Shown here: positions 18,000 to 27,898 of the stretch, piece by piece
Layout of the letters: every line of letters begins with the position of its first letter
Numbering within the stretch: the first letter of the stretch is position 1
Assembly: GCF_042648505.1 (NCBI RefSeq)
Contig: NZ_JBHRXK010000004.1
Span: 310,001-374,000, forward strand
DNA length: 64,000 nt
Direction: 5' to 3'
Origin: Lysobacter_L cavernae
Lineage (GTDB): Bacteria > Pseudomonadota > Gammaproteobacteria > Xanthomonadales > Xanthomonadaceae
Made by a program: the position numbers and the translations under genes
Notes under the pieces: generated by a model
Seen by the model: only the letters and a program-made list of their open reading frames with translations
Told to the model about the DNA's origin: nothing
The model's database searches: none

Positions 18000-19775
18000 T
18001 CAGGCAGGCCGCAACGTGCTGCCACCGGCGATGCGGATGCGGAAACAACCGCCGCCGCCGGGCATCGGCACGTAGTCCAGGGTGGCCTGGTTGGCGCGGC
18101 AGAGCTCGCGCGCGATGTACAGGCCCAGGCCGGTGCCGTGGCTGGAGGTGGTGAAGAACGGCCGGAACAACCGCGAGGCCACCGACTCGGGGATGCCCGG
18201 GCCGCGGTCGAGCACGTCGATCGTCGGCAGGCCGACCTCGTCCGCGTACGCGTGCACGCTCACCCGGGCCGGTTCGCCGGGCATGCGGCCGTAGGTCAGG
18301 GCGTTGTGCACCAGCACGGTCAGCACCTGGTGCAGCTGGCGCGGGTCGATCAGAGCGGGCAGGCGCGAGACCTTGCCGGTCGCGCGCAGGGTGTCGTGGT
18401 CGAGCGGGTGGCTGGCCAGGTACTCCTCGACGAACAGGCGGGCAAACCCGATCAACTCGACGTGCTCGGGCTTGGCCGGCTCGCGTCGGGCCATGCCCAG
18501 CACGTTCTCGACGATGCCGTTCATGCGCACGCCCTGCTGACGGATGATCTCAAGCAGGCGCCGCTCGGCGGTGGGGACGTCGTCGGACTCCTCGAGCAGC
18601 TGTACCGCGTAGTTGATCGCGGCGAGCGGGTTACGGATCTCGTGGGCGAGGCTGGCCGAGAAGCGGCCGAGCGTGGCCAGGGTCATCGATTCGGCGTGGC
18701 GCGACACCAGCGAGGTGTCGTCGAGGAAGATCAGCACCTGGTCGCTGCCGGCGAGCAGGCGGGTGAAGCGCGGCACCACCTCGGGCAGGTCCGGTGCCAG
18801 CTGCACCGGGCTCTCGTCGCTGCGGCCGCCGGTGCGCCAGATCGCCAGTCGCCGCGCCAGCTCGGGGGCGGCCAGGGCCAGGCTGCGCCGGCCGATCGGG
18901 GGCGCCTCGTCGCCTTCGGCGGCGTCGCCGAGCAGCAGCATCGCCGCTTCGTTGGCGAGGCGGACCAGGCCTTGGCGATCCACTAGCAGCACCCCGGTGC
19001 GCAGCCGGCGGATGATCAGTTCGTTGACCTCGCCCAGGTGCGCGGCCTCGGCGCCACGGCGTTCGGCGAGGTCGTAGCTGGCGCGCATCTGCCGGCCGAG
19101 GATGCTGGTCAGGGTGGCGATGGCGACGTAGCCGATCGCGAACATGATCGGCTCGGCCAGGGTGCGGCCCTCGCTCTCCGAGGCCAGCGAGGCCCACAGG
19201 AACTCGGCGATCAGCCCGGCCACGGCTACGGCGGCCGCGCTGAGGCCGTAGCGCGCGGGCAGCAGCAAGGCGGCGGCGCCGACGTTGAACATCAACATCA
19301 GGGCGATGCCGGTACCGGCGCCGGGCATGGCGTGGATGGCGAGGATGCCGAAGAACAGGTCGGCGGCGATGCCGGTCAGCGCCTGGCTGCGCAACTCGCC
19401 ACGGCGGCCGAAGGCGAACAGCAGCGCGGCGATGAACAGATAGGACAGGGCGACCGAGCGCGCGAACAGGTCGTGGCGGGGCGGATCGATCAGGCCGGTG
19501 GTCGGGCCGAACAGGAAGAACACCAGCAGCGCCGCCTCGAGCAGGCGGTACAGGGTGAAGAAATAGAGTTCACGGCGCAGAGCGCGGTCGGCATCGGCGG
19601 CATCGAGCGGGGCGAAACCTGGCGACAAGCGGCGGTCCTGGGCGGGCGGGGTGCCGGCGAGTATAGGGCGCCGGCCCGCACGGCCAATCGGCCGCCTGCA
19701 TGCGGCGGCGACAGGAAAGGCAAAGCCGCGCCCGACCCGGGTCGGTTTTGCCGGGGGCGCGTCGATCGGCGACAA
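18000..19775 (-). CDS. pilS: Two-component sensor kinase PilS
   Basis: Inner-membrane histidine kinase that senses pilin levels and controls PilR. About six transmembrane segments lie between residues 70 and 210, then a PAS-like region, a dimerisation/phosphoacceptor motif SLAHEIRNPLAAINY, and an ATP-binding domain with DRGPGIPE and GTGLGLYIAREL. The 591-residue frame is longer than usual because the first ~65 residues are Arg/Pro/Ala-rich and without homologous look; PilS proteins typically begin near the RRELYFFTLYRLLEA segment, so the true start may be downstream. Divergent from sucC. Confidence 0.92.
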   Translation of the reverse strand: MSPIDAPPAKPTRVGRGFAFPVAAACRRPIGRAGRRPILAGTPPAQDRRLSPGFAPLDAADADRALRRELYFFTLYRLLEAALLVFFLFGPTTGLIDPPRHDLFARSVALSYLFIAALLFAFGRRGELRSQALTGIAADLFFGILAIHAMPGAGTGIALMLMFNVGAAALLLPARYGLSAAAVAVAGLIAEFLWASLASESEGRTLAEPIMFAIGYVAIATLTSILGRQMRASYDLAERRGAEAAHLGEVNELIIRRLRTGVLLVDRQGLVRLANEAAMLLLGDAAEGDEAPPIGRRSLALAAPELARRLAIWRTGGRSDESPVQLAPDLPEVVPRFTRLLAGSDQVLIFLDDTSLVSRHAESMTLATLGRFSASLAHEIRNPLAAINYAVQLLEESDDVPTAERRLLEIIRQQGVRMNGIVENVLGMARREPAKPEHVELIGFARLFVEEYLASHPLDHDTLRATGKVSRLPALIDPRQLHQVLTVLVHNALTYGRMPGEPARVSVHAYADEVGLPTIDVLDRGPGIPESVASRLFRPFFTTSSHGTGLGLYIARELCRANQATLDYVPMPGGGGCFRIRIAGGSTLRPA

Positions 19776-19848
19776 TACGGCCCCCTCGCGCTCGGCCGGA
19801 TGTTCGGCGCTGGACCGCGGGGATTCTTTTCACTCCCCTCGGTGACGC

Positions 19849-21015
<1,167 letters not shown>

Positions 21016-21048
21016 GGAACGCAAGCGCGATTGCAATCCGACGCCCAG

Positions 21049-21136
21049 CCCCTTGAGTCAAGGGGCGACCTCGGCGCGAAGCGCCGAGGTGGGGTTGTGG
21101 AGGCATGCCGCGCGGACATTGGCCTAGCCAATGTCC
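21049..21136. repeat. Three consecutive hairpins between sucC and sucD
   Basis: Three perfect inverted repeats in a row: 21049-21065 (CCCCTTG..CAAGGGG), 21069-21089 (CCTCGGCGC, loop GAA, GCGCCGAGG), and 21114-21136 (GGACATTGGC, loop CTA, GCCAATGTCC). None is followed by a T-run on either strand, so they are not ordinary terminators. They could be mRNA processing or stability elements in a sucCD message, or REP-like units. Confidence 0.8.
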
Positions 21137-21182
21137 GGTGTATCCGAAGCCAGCCAACTCAAGATTTGTAGGGACTTAAACA

Positions 21183-22058
21183 ATGTCCGTTTTGATCAAC
21201 AAGAACACCAAGGTGATCGTCCAGGGCTTCACCGGCTCGCAGGGCACCTTCCACGCCGAGCAGATGCTCGAGTACGGCACCCAGGTCGTCGGTGGCGTGA
21301 CCCCGGGCAAGGGCGGCACCGTCCACCTCGGCCTGCCGGTCTTCAACACCGTCGCCGATGCGGTCAACGAGACCGGCGCCGACGCTTCGGTCATCTACGT
21401 GCCGCCGCCGTTCGCGGCCGACGCGATCCTGGAAGCGGCTGACGCCGGCATCAAGGTCATCGTCTGCATCACCGAGGGCATCCCGGTGCTGGACATGCTG
21501 CGCGTGAAGAACGTGCTCAACGGCTTCGATGACGTCGTGCTGGTCGGTCCGAACTGCCCGGGCGTGATCACGCCGGGCGAGTGCAAGATCGGCATCATGC
21601 CGGGCCACATCCACCTGCCGGGCAAGATCGGCATCGTCTCGCGCTCGGGCACGCTGACCTATGAAGCGGTCAAGCAGACCACCGACGTCGGCCTGGGCCA
21701 GTCGACCTGTATTGGTATTGGCGGCGACCCGATCAACGGCACCAACTTCATCGACGCGCTGAAGTGGTTCCAGGACGATCCGCAGACCGAAGGCATCATC
21801 ATGGTCGGCGAGATCGGCGGTTCGGCCGAGGAAGAAGCCGCCGAGTTCATCAGCCAGTACGTGACCAAGCCGGTGGTCGGCTTCATCGCCGGCGCCTCGG
21901 CGCCGAAGGGCAAGCGCATGGGCCACGCCGGTGCGATCGCCTCGGGCGGTTCGGGCACGGCCGAGGGCAAGTTCGCGGCGATGGAAGCGGCTGGCGTCAC
22001 CACGGTGAAGTCGCCAGGCGACCTCGGCGCGGCGATTGCCAAGCGCCTGGCGAAGTAA
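21183..22058 (+). CDS. sucD: Succinyl-CoA synthetase alpha subunit
   Basis: Alpha subunit, carrying the CoA-binding domain and the catalytic His that is transiently phosphorylated. The 291-residue protein starts MSVLINKNTKVIVQGFTGSQG; CoA-binding Rossmann motifs follow, VLVGPNCPG in the middle, and the phospho-His in GHAGAIASGGSGTAEGK near the C-terminus. Preceded by AGGGACTTAAACA, a weak ribosome-binding site. It ends before a strong terminator. Confidence 0.98.
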   Translation: MSVLINKNTKVIVQGFTGSQGTFHAEQMLEYGTQVVGGVTPGKGGTVHLGLPVFNTVADAVNETGADASVIYVPPPFAADAILEAADAGIKVIVCITEGIPVLDMLRVKNVLNGFDDVVLVGPNCPGVITPGECKIGIMPGHIHLPGKIGIVSRSGTLTYEAVKQTTDVGLGQSTCIGIGGDPINGTNFIDALKWFQDDPQTEGIIMVGEIGGSAEEEAAEFISQYVTKPVVGFIAGASAPKGKRMGHAGAIASGGSGTAEGKFAAMEAAGVTTVKSPGDLGAAIAKRLAK

Positions 22059-22081
22059 ACTTCGCCTGCACGCAACACCCG

Positions 22082-22113
22082 GAAGGGCCGCCTCGTGCGG
22101 CCCTTCTTTGTTT
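22082..22113 (+). terminator. Rho-independent terminator after sucD
   Basis: Ten-base stem GAAGGGCCGC / GCGGCCCTTC with loop CTCGT, followed by TTTGTTT. It lies 23 bases after the sucD stop and 27 bases before the nadE start. Confidence 0.93.
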
Positions 22114-22139
22114 CAGCCCTGCGAACAAAGAGAAACCGC

Positions 22140-23768
22140 ATGACGCTACGTCTCGCCCTTGCGCAGTTCGACTTCCCGGTCGGTGCCGTGCACCACAACG
22201 CCGAACGCATCGCCGAGATGATCGTGCAGGCGCGCGACGAGTACGGCGCCGACGTGGTGCTGTTCCCCGAATTGGCGCTGTGCGGTTACCCGCCCGAGGA
22301 CCTGCTGCTGCGGCCGAGTTTCCTCGCCGATTGCGAGCAGGCGATCACGCGCATTGCCGCGGCCACCCAGGGCATCGTCGCCGTGGTCGGTTGGCCGCAG
22401 GCGGCCGGCAGCGTGGTCTACAACGCCGCCAGCGTGCTGCGCGACGGCCATGTCGCGCACACCTACCGCAAGCGCGAGCTGCCCAACTACGCGGTGTTCG
22501 ACGAGCGCCGCTACTTTGATGTCGATCCCGACCGTGAGGACTGCGTGTTCGATGTCGACGGCGTGCAGGTCGGCCTGATCATCTGCGAGGACCTGTGGTT
22601 CACCGAACCGCTGGCTTCCACCGTGGCCAAGGGGGCCGAGCTGGTGCTGGTGCCCAACGCTTCGCCGTTCGAGCGTGACAAGCACGCGCAACGCGATGCG
22701 CTGCTGGCGCAGCGCGTGCACGAAACCGGCGTCGCCGTCGCCTACCTCAACGTGGTCGGTGGGCAGGACGCGCTGGTGTTCGACGGCGCCTCGGTCGTTG
22801 CCGACGGCGACGGCACCGTGCACCCGGCTGCGGCCGCGTTCACCGATCAATGGCTGGTGGTCGAGTTCGATCCGGATTCGCGCCGGTTCTCGTCGCTGGA
22901 GTGGGTCGAGGACGGCGATGAAAGCCGCGACGCACTGGCCTGGCGCGCGGTGGTGCGCGGCACCCGCGACTATTGCCGCAAGAACGGTTTCGACAAGATA
23001 TGGCTGGGCCTGTCCGGCGGCATCGACTCGTCGCTGGTGCTGGCGATCGCGGTCGACGCGCTCGGTGCCGACAACGTCACCGCGGTACGCATGCCGTCGC
23101 GCTACACCGCCGACCTGTCCAACGACCTGGCCGCCGAGCAATGCGCGATGCAGGGCGTGAAGCTGCTGACATTGCCGATCGAGAAGCCGTTCCAGGGCTA
23201 CCTGGACGCACTGGCCGAGCACTTCGGCGACCGCCCGGTCGACACCGCCGAGGAAAACCTGCAGTCGCGCACGCGCGGCGCGCTGCTGATGGCGATGAGC
23301 AACAAGTTCGGCGGTCTACTGCTGACCACCGGCAACAAGAGTGAGTACGCGGTCGGTTACGCCACCATCTACGGCGACATGTGCGGCGGCTATGCGCCGC
23401 TCAAGGACCTCTACAAGACCGAGGTGTTCGCGCTGGCACGCTGGCGCAACACCGTTGGCGATCGTGTGATTCCGCAGGGTGTGATCGACCGGCCGCCGTC
23501 GGCCGAGCTGCGCGAGAACCAGAAGGATCAGGATTCGCTGCCGCCGTATGACGTGCTCGACGCGATCCTGCTGCGCCATGTCGACCAGGAGCAGTCGCGC
23601 GAGGAGATCGTCGCGGCCGGGTTCGACGCGGCCACGGTCGACAAGGTGCTGCGGCTGGTGCGGATCAGCGAGTGGAAGCGCCATCAGGCCGCGCCGGGGC
23701 CGAAGGTGTCGCGGCGCGCGTTCGGGCGGGAGCGGCGGTATCCGATCAGTAATGGGTATCGGGGCTGA
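22140..23768 (+). CDS. nadE: Glutamine-dependent NAD+ synthetase
   Basis: Converts deamido-NAD to NAD with glutamine as ammonia donor. The first ~260 residues are a nitrilase-type amidase domain (FPELALCGYPPEDLL, Lys in HTYRKRELPNY, catalytic Cys in IICEDLWF). The second domain is the synthetase, with the PP-loop GLSGGIDSSLVLAI and LLTTGNKSEYAVGYATIYGDM. The protein is 542 residues from the ATG at 22140; an upstream extension to 22095 would start inside the sucD terminator. C-terminus FGRERRYPISNGYRG is typical. Followed by a repeat-rich gap. Confidence 0.97.
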   Translation: MTLRLALAQFDFPVGAVHHNAERIAEMIVQARDEYGADVVLFPELALCGYPPEDLLLRPSFLADCEQAITRIAAATQGIVAVVGWPQAAGSVVYNAASVLRDGHVAHTYRKRELPNYAVFDERRYFDVDPDREDCVFDVDGVQVGLIICEDLWFTEPLASTVAKGAELVLVPNASPFERDKHAQRDALLAQRVHETGVAVAYLNVVGGQDALVFDGASVVADGDGTVHPAAAAFTDQWLVVEFDPDSRRFSSLEWVEDGDESRDALAWRAVVRGTRDYCRKNGFDKIWLGLSGGIDSSLVLAIAVDALGADNVTAVRMPSRYTADLSNDLAAEQCAMQGVKLLTLPIEKPFQGYLDALAEHFGDRPVDTAEENLQSRTRGALLMAMSNKFGGLLLTTGNKSEYAVGYATIYGDMCGGYAPLKDLYKTEVFALARWRNTVGDRVIPQGVIDRPPSAELRENQKDQDSLPPYDVLDAILLRHVDQEQSREEIVAAGFDAATVDKVLRLVRISEWKRHQAAPGPKVSRRAFGRERRYPISNGYRG

Positions 23769-23857
23769 CGCGTAGCCGCCTTTTATTCCGGTGAAAACCG
23801 GAGTTATCGGTTGCCGTTTGCCGCACCACAGTCGCACCGAGCCCGACCAAGCACCTA

Positions 23858-24015
23858 GACCCGAAGGACGGCGTGCATGGATGCACGCCGTTTCCCGTCG
23901 AGGCAGGATGCCGAGTCGGGAAATCACCCGTAGTGCCTGAGCCATAGGTTTGCCCTGTCGAGGAGCTGCCCTTCTCTTTGGTTACTTTCTCTTGGGCAAG
24001 CAAGAGAAAGTAACT
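23858..24015 (+). repeat. Dispersed repeat family A, copy 1
   Basis: Starts near GACCCGAAGGACGG, contains the hairpin GGCGTGCAT/ATGCACGCC, then GCCGAGTCGGGAAATC, CCTTCTCTTTGGTTACT and the stem TTTCTCTTG/CAAGAGAAA. The same sequence of blocks recurs at 32405-32610 in the same orientation and at about 24075-24320 inverted. It contains short open frames (LGKQEKVTR) that are recurrent false proteins, not genes. Confidence 0.8.
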
Positions 24016-24074
24016 CGCGCGTCAGCGCGAAAGCCTTTGACTTGGCCTGTCTTTGATTTGCTTGGGCTTGAAAG

Positions 24075-24320
24075 CAAAGGCTTCCGTCCGCTGCCGCGGC
24101 CGGGTCACTTTTCTTTGCTGGCCCAAAGATCCGAAGAGGACTCCCTTCGGTCGAAAGTAACCAAAAGAAACGGCCTTCCTCGACAAGTCAGCCCCATGTC
24201 GGAATGGCTATGGGGATTTTCCGACTCGCCATCCATGGCTCGGTCGGAAAACGACCGAAGGAAGTCCCCTTTTGCGGGACGGCGCACTTCCATGTGCGCT
24301 GCCCTCCGGGTCTGGAAGCC
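24075..24320 (-). repeat. Dispersed repeat family A, copy 2, inverted
   Basis: Reading on the minus strand, blocks appear in the family order: ACCCGGAGGGCAGCGCACAT, a TTTTCCGACC and GAGTCGGAAAATCCCC segment, then TCGAGGAAGGCCG, TTTTGGTTACTTTC and GGGCCAGCAAAGAAAAGTGACCC with a GGACGGAAGCC tail. Together with copy 1 it makes a head-to-head inverted pair filling the gap between convergent nadE and bamD. Confidence 0.78.
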
Positions 24321-24393
24321 ATCCTGGCGATCAACGAATTGCGAAAAGGCTAAGAGGCCAAGAGCCCAATAGGCCGAAGCCGAAGCCAGAAAG

Positions 24394-24421
24394 CAAAACG
24401 CCACCCGGAGGCGGCGTTTTG
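24394..24421 (-). terminator. Terminator after bamD
   Basis: Stem CAAAACGCC / GGCGTTTTG with a GC-rich loop, 20 bases past the bamD stop on the minus strand. The A/T run inside the stem makes it potentially bidirectional. Confidence 0.75.
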
Positions 24422-24441
24422 TCAGAGCCTGCTTGCGGCGC

Positions 24442-25287
24442 TCAGTCGTTGTCCAGCGCCGACTTCTCGCCCGCAAACGGGTTGAGCTTGCGCCAGTTGC
24501 TCGGGTAGTCGGGCCACTTGCCCGTCAGGTAAGGATGCTCCGGCTGGTTCTGCTGCAGCACGCGCTTGGCGTCCGTGGCCAAGGTCTCGTTGCCCAGGCC
24601 GGTGTAGGCCACGGCCAGGACGGCGACGGCGTCGTTCTGGTACTGGCTCTGCGGGTAGGTCTCGAGCAGGAACTTGGCGCGGTCGGCGGCGGCCACAAAG
24701 GCGGTGCGGCGCAGGTAGTAGATGGCCGTGTCGAGCTCGTGGCGGGCGAACATGTCGCGCAGGCCGCGCATGCGCTTGCGCGCGTCCTGCGCGTAGCGGC
24801 TGTTCGGGTAGCGGTCGGCGACGATCGAGAAGTCGTTGAAGGCCTGCAGTGGCGTGGCCAGGTCGCGACGGCTGGCGTCCAGGCTCCAGACCTGCTGCAG
24901 GAATACCGTGTCGCGGCTGGAGTTGGTCAGGCCACGCAGGTAGTACATATAAGAGGTATTGCGGTGGGTCGGGTAGGTGCGGATGAAGCGGTCGATGCTG
25001 CTGATCGCGTCGTCGTGCTTGCCCGACTTGTACTGGGCGTAGGCGGTCTCGACCAGCGCCTGCTCGGTGTAGGGGCCGTACGGGTACTGCGCGACCAGGC
25101 GCTTGAAGGTGGCCTCGGCCGCCGACCAGTTGCCGTTGGTCATCGAGGTGTGGGCCTTCTCGTAGAGCTGCTCGACCGGCTGGCCCTCGTCCGCGTCCTT
25201 GTCCTTGAAGAATTTGCCACAGCCGCTGGCGAAGGCGACGATCAACAGCAGGGTCAGCAGACGCAGCGGGGCGGAACGTAGGGTCAT
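24442..25287 (-). CDS. bamD: Outer-membrane assembly lipoprotein BamD (ComL)
   Basis: BamD is the essential TPR lipoprotein of the BAM complex that inserts outer-membrane proteins. The 281-residue protein from the ATG at 25287 has a signal peptide and lipobox FASGC (Cys about residue 23), then TPR helices with EQLYEKAHTSMTNGNWSAAEATFKRL and YPYGPYTEQALVETAYAQY, family hallmarks. A nine-residue longer start exists but begins with Pro-rich sequence. It is divergent from rluD, the usual gammaproteobacterial arrangement. Confidence 0.96.
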   Translation of the reverse strand: MTLRSAPLRLLTLLLIVAFASGCGKFFKDKDADEGQPVEQLYEKAHTSMTNGNWSAAEATFKRLVAQYPYGPYTEQALVETAYAQYKSGKHDDAISSIDRFIRTYPTHRNTSYMYYLRGLTNSSRDTVFLQQVWSLDASRRDLATPLQAFNDFSIVADRYPNSRYAQDARKRMRGLRDMFARHELDTAIYYLRRTAFVAAADRAKFLLETYPQSQYQNDAVAVLAVAYTGLGNETLATDAKRVLQQNQPEHPYLTGKWPDYPSNWRKLNPFAGEKSALDND

Positions 25288-25367
25288 GGCAGGTTCGACG
25301 GGCGCCGGAGGCACGAAGACCGGATAATAGCAGTCCCCACGCCGTGCCCCTGAATCCTGCCCCTCTG

Positions 25368-26342
25368 ATGAACGAAACCACCGTCCCCCAGCAAGCCATG
25401 GTCCCGGACAGCAGCGCCGGTCGCCGCTTCGACGCGGTACTGGCCGAACTGTTTCCGGATTATTCGCGCTCCAAGCTGGCGGCGTGGATCAAGTCCGGCG
25501 ACGCCCTCCTCGACGGTCGCCAGGTACGTCCGCGCGATCCGGTGCGCGGCGGCGAGACGGTCACGCTGAACGCCGCACTCGAGGTGCAGACCCATTCCGA
25601 GCCGGAGGACATCGCCCTCGACGTGCTGTACGAGGACGAGCATGTCATCGTCATCAACAAGCCCGCCGGGTTGGTGGTGCATCCCGGCGCCGGCAATCCG
25701 GCCGGCACCCTGGTCAACGCGCTGCTGCACCGCGATCCGTCGTTGAGCCTGCTGCCGCGCGCCGGCATCGTGCACCGGCTCGACAAGGACACCTCCGGCG
25801 TGATGGTGGTGGCGCGCACGCTGCCGGCGCACACCGCGCTGGTTACTCAATTGTCGTCGCGCGAGGTGCACCGCCAGTACCTGGCGGTCGTGGTCGGTGC
25901 GCTGGTCTCCGGCGGCACCGCCAACGCGCCGATCGACCGCCACCCGCGCGACCGCATCCGCATGGCGGTGCGCGAAGACGGTCGCGATGCGGTCACCCAC
26001 TTCCGCCTGCGCGAGCGCTTCCGCGCGCACACCCTGCTGGAGTGCCGCCTGGAAACCGGTCGCACCCACCAGATCCGCGTGCACATGGCGCACCTCAAGC
26101 ACCCGATCATTGGCGACCCGCTCTACGGCGGTCCGCTCAAGCTGCCCAAGGGCGCGACCGAGGAACTGATCGCGGGGCTGCGCGGCTTCAAGCGCCAAGC
26201 CCTGCACGCGGAGACCCTGGAGTTCGCGCACCCGGTCACCGGCGAGCCGGTGCGTTGCAGCGCACCGATGCCGGCCGACATGCAGCAGCTGGTGCAGGTG
26301 CTGCACGACGACAGCCGCATCGCCGCCGAGAAGGCGCGCTGA
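25368..26342 (+). CDS. rluD: 23S rRNA pseudouridine synthase RluD
   Basis: Makes pseudouridines 1911, 1915 and 1917 in helix 69 of 23S rRNA. The N-terminal S4 domain is followed by the catalytic domain with HRLDKDTSG (catalytic Asp), INKPAGLVVHPG and ETGRTHQIRVHMAH. The start at 25368 (MNETTVP) is preferred to one eight codons earlier; the sequence does not settle it. About 324 residues. pgeF follows after two bases, the common rluD-pgeF pairing. Confidence 0.95.
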   Translation: MNETTVPQQAMVPDSSAGRRFDAVLAELFPDYSRSKLAAWIKSGDALLDGRQVRPRDPVRGGETVTLNAALEVQTHSEPEDIALDVLYEDEHVIVINKPAGLVVHPGAGNPAGTLVNALLHRDPSLSLLPRAGIVHRLDKDTSGVMVVARTLPAHTALVTQLSSREVHRQYLAVVVGALVSGGTANAPIDRHPRDRIRMAVREDGRDAVTHFRLRERFRAHTLLECRLETGRTHQIRVHMAHLKHPIIGDPLYGGPLKLPKGATEELIAGLRGFKRQALHAETLEFAHPVTGEPVRCSAPMPADMQQLVQVLHDDSRIAAEKAR

Positions 26343-26344
26343 GC

Positions 26345-27127
26345 ATGGCGGCGGCGTGGCTGACGGCGGACTGGCCGGCGCCGCCGTCGGTGCGCGCGTT
26401 CACCACGCTGCGTCACGGCCTGGGCGTGTCCGAGCCTCCGTTCGACCACTTCAATCTCGGCACGCTGCATGGCGAGTCGCGCGATTCGGTCGAGGCGGTG
26501 CTGCGCAACCGCGCGTTGCTGGCCGAATACGCGCGGTTGCCGTCACCGCCGCACTGGCTGCGCCAGGTGCACGGCCGCGGAGTCGTGCGCTTCGATGCGC
26601 CGGGGTTGCCCGATGCACCGGAGCCGGAGGCCGATGCCGCGGTCACGGCGAGCGCCGGCGTGGTGCTGTCCATCCTCACCGCCGACTGCATGCCGGTGCT
26701 GTTCTGCGCCGTCGACGGCAACGAGGTCGCCGCCGCACACGCGGGCTGGCGCGGGCTCGCCGGCGGCGTGCTCGAGGCCACGCTGGCGGCGATGCGCACG
26801 CCAGCCGAACAGGTCCTCGCCTGGCTGGGGCCAGCGGCCGGACCGCAGCAGTACGAGGTCGGCGAAGAGGTGTACGACGCCTTCGTCTCGCAGGACTGGG
26901 GCAATGGCAGCGCCTTCACCAGCACGCGCCCGCACCATTGGCGCGTCGATCTGTACGCGTTGGCGCGGCGGCGCCTGGCCGGAGCCGGTGTCGCCGGCGA
27001 GCGTGTCCACGGCGGCGGGTTGTGCACGATTTCCGACCGGCAACGCTTCTACTCGCACCGTCGCGACCAGCGCACCGGCCGCATGGCCTCGCTGATCTGG
27101 TTGCAGCCCGGCGAGCCCGCGCGCTGA
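26345..27127 (+). CDS. pgeF: Purine nucleoside phosphorylase-like / peptidoglycan-editing factor PgeF (YfiH)
   Basis: Member of the laccase-domain (DUF152) family. In E. coli YfiH removes mis-incorporated residues from peptidoglycan precursors, and other members act as purine nucleoside phosphorylases. The 260-residue protein has the metal site residues: His in LRQVHG, Cys in LTADCMPVLF, and His in AAAHAGWRGLAGG. The start at 26345 follows the rluD stop by two bases; longer upstream frames only run through rluD in another frame. Confidence 0.94.
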   Translation: MAAAWLTADWPAPPSVRAFTTLRHGLGVSEPPFDHFNLGTLHGESRDSVEAVLRNRALLAEYARLPSPPHWLRQVHGRGVVRFDAPGLPDAPEPEADAAVTASAGVVLSILTADCMPVLFCAVDGNEVAAAHAGWRGLAGGVLEATLAAMRTPAEQVLAWLGPAAGPQQYEVGEEVYDAFVSQDWGNGSAFTSTRPHHWRVDLYALARRRLAGAGVAGERVHGGGLCTISDRQRFYSHRRDQRTGRMASLIWLQPGEPAR

Positions 27128-27129
27128 GC

Positions 27130-27681
27130 ATGGCCGCCGCGCCGCCGCCCACGCTGTATCGGCAGCTGCTCGGCGCAGCATTCGAGCGCCTGCCGCCCAG
27201 CGTGCAGCGGCTGCACGCGCGCGATGGGCAATGGCGCTATCACGGCAAGGTCGAGGTCGAACGCGGTACCGGCCTGCTCGCGCGTCTGTGTGCATGGGCG
27301 ACGCGGTTGCCGCGCGCTGGGCGTGGCCCGATCAAGGTCGAGATCGCCGCCGACCGCGGCCGCGAACGTTGGGCGCGCGTGTTTGCCGGCCGCGCGATGC
27401 GCTCGCGGTTGTGGGGACGCGAGGGTTTGCTGTGCGAACGCCTGGGCCCGGTGCTATTTGGCTTCCATCTAGACGTGGAGACACGCCCCGGTGAAGGCCA
27501 TGCCGTCGTCTGGCGCTTGGCGCAGGTGCGCGTGCTCGGTGTGCCGTTGCCGGCGGCCTGGTTCGAGCAGGTGCAGGCGCACGAGTACGCGCGCGATCAC
27601 CGCTACCGGTTCGATGTCACCGCAGCACTGCCGTGGGTGGGCCTGCTGGTGCACTACCGGGGCTGGCTCGATGTCGACTGA
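27130..27681 (+). CDS. DUF4166 family protein
   Basis: A 183-residue protein with the pattern of DUF4166: LPPSVQRLHA near the start, Gly/Arg-rich GTGLLARLCAWATRLP, then the beta-rich portion with ERWARVFAGRAMRSRLW and a C-terminal GLLVHYRGWL. Function is unknown. It starts two bases after pgeF and overlaps the next gene by 11 bases, so it belongs to the rluD-pgeF transcription unit. No signal peptide is seen. Confidence 0.75.
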   Translation: MAAAPPPTLYRQLLGAAFERLPPSVQRLHARDGQWRYHGKVEVERGTGLLARLCAWATRLPRAGRGPIKVEIAADRGRERWARVFAGRAMRSRLWGREGLLCERLGPVLFGFHLDVETRPGEGHAVVWRLAQVRVLGVPLPAAWFEQVQAHEYARDHRYRFDVTAALPWVGLLVHYRGWLDVD

Positions 27682-27898
27682 CCCCTTGCCCGCGCTAGTC
27701 GATGAGGCCGTCATCGTGTTCGACGGCGTCTGCGTGCTGTGCAACGGCTGGGTGCACTTCCTGCTGCGGCACGACCGCCGGCAACGCTACCGCTTCGCGG
27801 CGATGCAATCCGACAGCGGACGCGCGCTGCTGGCGGCGCATGGCCTGGACCCCGACGACCCGGTGTCGTTCCTGCTGTTCGAGCGATCCGAGCCATGA
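27671..27898 (+). CDS. DCC-family thiol-disulfide oxidoreductase (DUF393), short form
   Basis: The N-terminal half of a DUF393 protein: VIVFDGVCVLCNGWVHFLLRHD contains the DxxCxxC core (DGVCVLCNG), followed by YRFAAMQSDSGRALL. Family members are about 120-140 residues; this one stops at 75, directly after FLLFERSEP, losing the C-terminal helical part. The stop overlaps the next start (ATGA at 27895). It could be a truncated remnant or a minimal form; the intact CxxC argues against old decay. Redox activity is a family prediction only. Confidence 0.7.
   Translation: MSTDPLPALVDEAVIVFDGVCVLCNGWVHFLLRHDRRQRYRFAAMQSDSGRALLAAHGLDPDDPVSFLLFERSEP

Noticed and set aside
23787..23802. TCCGGT-GAAA-ACCGGA hairpin after nadE considered as terminator
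   Set aside because: Only a six-base stem and no T-run on the plus strand; too weak to list as a terminator.
23950..24372. 140-codon plus-strand frame with LGKQEKVTR
   Set aside because: Lies wholly in repeat family A; this motif recurs as a false protein wherever the element is present.
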